From contig NZ_KE557273.1 of the NCBI RefSeq assembly GCF_000442255.1, positions 193,334-257,333 on the forward strand: DNA of 64,000 bases. Direction: 5' to 3'. Source of the stretch: Salipiger mucosus DSM 16094 (GTDB lineage: Bacteria > Pseudomonadota > Alphaproteobacteria > Rhodobacterales > Rhodobacteraceae). The translations under genes were made by a program, and so were the position numbers. Positions 63,345 to 64,000 of the stretch are shown piece after piece (within the stretch, counting starts at the first letter, position 1; the number at the start of each line of letters is the position of its first letter). The notes beneath the pieces are model-generated. The model did no database searches, was not told where the DNA came from, and worked only from the letters and a program-made list of their open reading frames with translations.

Positions 63345-64000
63345 ATGGCAAAGGAAAAGTTTGAGCGCGGCAAGCCGCACGTGAACATCGGCACGATCGG
63401 GCACGTTGACCACGGCAAGACGACGCTGACGGCGGCGATCACGAAGTACTTCGGCGACTTCCGTGCGTACGACCAGATCGACGGCGCACCGGAGGAGAAG
63501 GCGCGCGGGATCACGATCTCGACGGCGCACGTGGAATACGAGACCGAGAACCGTCACTACGCGCACGTCGACTGCCCCGGCCACGCCGACTACGTGAAGA
63601 ACATGATCACCGGCGCGGCGCAGATGGACGGCGCGATCCTCGTGGTGAACGCGGCTGACGGCCCGATGCCGCAGACCCGCGAGCACATCCTGCTGGGCCG
63701 CCAGGTGGGCATCCCCGCCATGGTCGTGTTCCTCAACAAGGTCGACCAGGTGGACGACGAGGAACTGCTCGAGCTGGTCGAGATGGAAGTGCGCGAGCTG
63801 CTCTCCGAGTACGACTTCCCGGGCGACGACATCCCGATCATCGCGGGCTCGGCGCTTGCGGCGATGAACGGCGAGACCCCGGAAATCGGCGAAGAGAAGA
63901 TCAAGGAGCTGATGGCCGCGGTGGACGAGTACATCCCCACCCCCGAGCGTGCCGTCGACCAGCCCTTCCTGATGCCGATCGAGGACGTGTTCTCGATCTC
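63345..64000 (+). CDS. tuf: Elongation factor Tu, 5' part
   Basis: The first 218 codons of EF-Tu run to the right edge. The GTPase domain is plain: P-loop GHVDHGKTT (about 19-27), switch [12 protein letters not shown], switch [14 protein letters not shown], and NKVD near 136. EF-Tu delivers aminoacyl-tRNA to the ribosome. EF-Tu can occur in duplicate in proteobacteria, and a second copy cannot be judged from this window. Confidence 0.97.
   Translation, partial: MAKEKFERGKPHVNIGTIGHVDHGKTTLTAAITKYFGDFRAYDQIDGAPEEKARGITISTAHVEYETENRHYAHVDCPGHADYVKNMITGAAQMDGAILVVNAADGPMPQTREHILLGRQVGIPAMVVFLNKVDQVDDEELLELVEMEVRELLSEYDFPGDDIPIIAGSALAAMNGETPEIGEEKIKELMAAVDEYIPTPERAVDQPFLMPIEDVFSI

Overview
The window looks like chromosomal core sequence from an alphaproteobacterium of the family Rhodobacteraceae (Roseobacter group). 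Evidence is the very high GC content, the order tolQ-tolR-tolA-tolB-pal-cpoB-tilS-ftsH, an L-malyl-CoA lyase of the ethylmalonyl-CoA pathway type, a FYDLN-type acidic protein, and many small alphaproteobacterial families. I see no rRNA, IS element, prophage, integron or CRISPR array. There is one tRNA (Ala, GGC). All assignments come from reading translated sequence; no database search was run.

Layout. 0-5 kb: a truncated glutathione S-transferase, xerC with a DUF484 gene, a monooxygenase-like small protein, a CtrA-like regulator with a degenerate receiver, a universal stress protein, a hemerythrin-like protein and a lipoprotein. 5.1-11.5 kb: a divergent catabolic cluster with a family III CoA-transferase and an HMG-CoA-lyase-type enzyme on the minus strand, and a tctCBA tripartite tricarboxylate transporter followed by a frameshifted LysR gene on the plus strand. 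It reads as import, CoA activation and C-C cleavage of a branched dicarboxylate. 11.6-24.8 kb: tRNA-Ala, metalloprotease, regulators, accA, LysE exporter with a divergent Lrp regulator, ExoD, AI-2E and YihY family membrane proteins, phosphohexomutase, lipid kinase and phosphoesterase. 24.8-36.4 kb: ilvD, a frameshifted YbiO-like mechanosensitive channel gene, mcl1, and a D-amino-acid cluster (dgcN, dgcA, D-amino-acid transaminase). 36.5-39.7 kb: a quaternary-amine ABC transporter. 40.2-49.7 kb: an HNH protein with a probable CTG start, then ybgC and the Tol-Pal envelope operon through tilS and ftsH. 49.7-64 kb: methyltransferase, MOSC protein, five-loop EF-hand protein, the one-carbon pair fhs and folD, thioesterase, PdeM and an Lhr-type helicase, aldo/keto reductase, YghU, cytochrome P450, lipoprotein and the 5' part of tuf.

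How genes work together. The clearest functional units are the Tol-Pal trans-envelope complex, the CoA-transferase/lyase/TTT cluster, D-amino acid breakdown through D-glutamate, C1-tetrahydrofolate conversion by Fhs and FolD, and the PdeM/helicase DNA repair pair. Three genes (LysR near 11.09 kb, the channel near 27.93 kb, and the 3' end of accA near 15.12 kb) carry apparent reading-frame breaks that may be real or may be sequence errors. Several perfect inverted repeats in divergent promoter regions are good operator candidates. A short dispersed intergenic element occurs four times.
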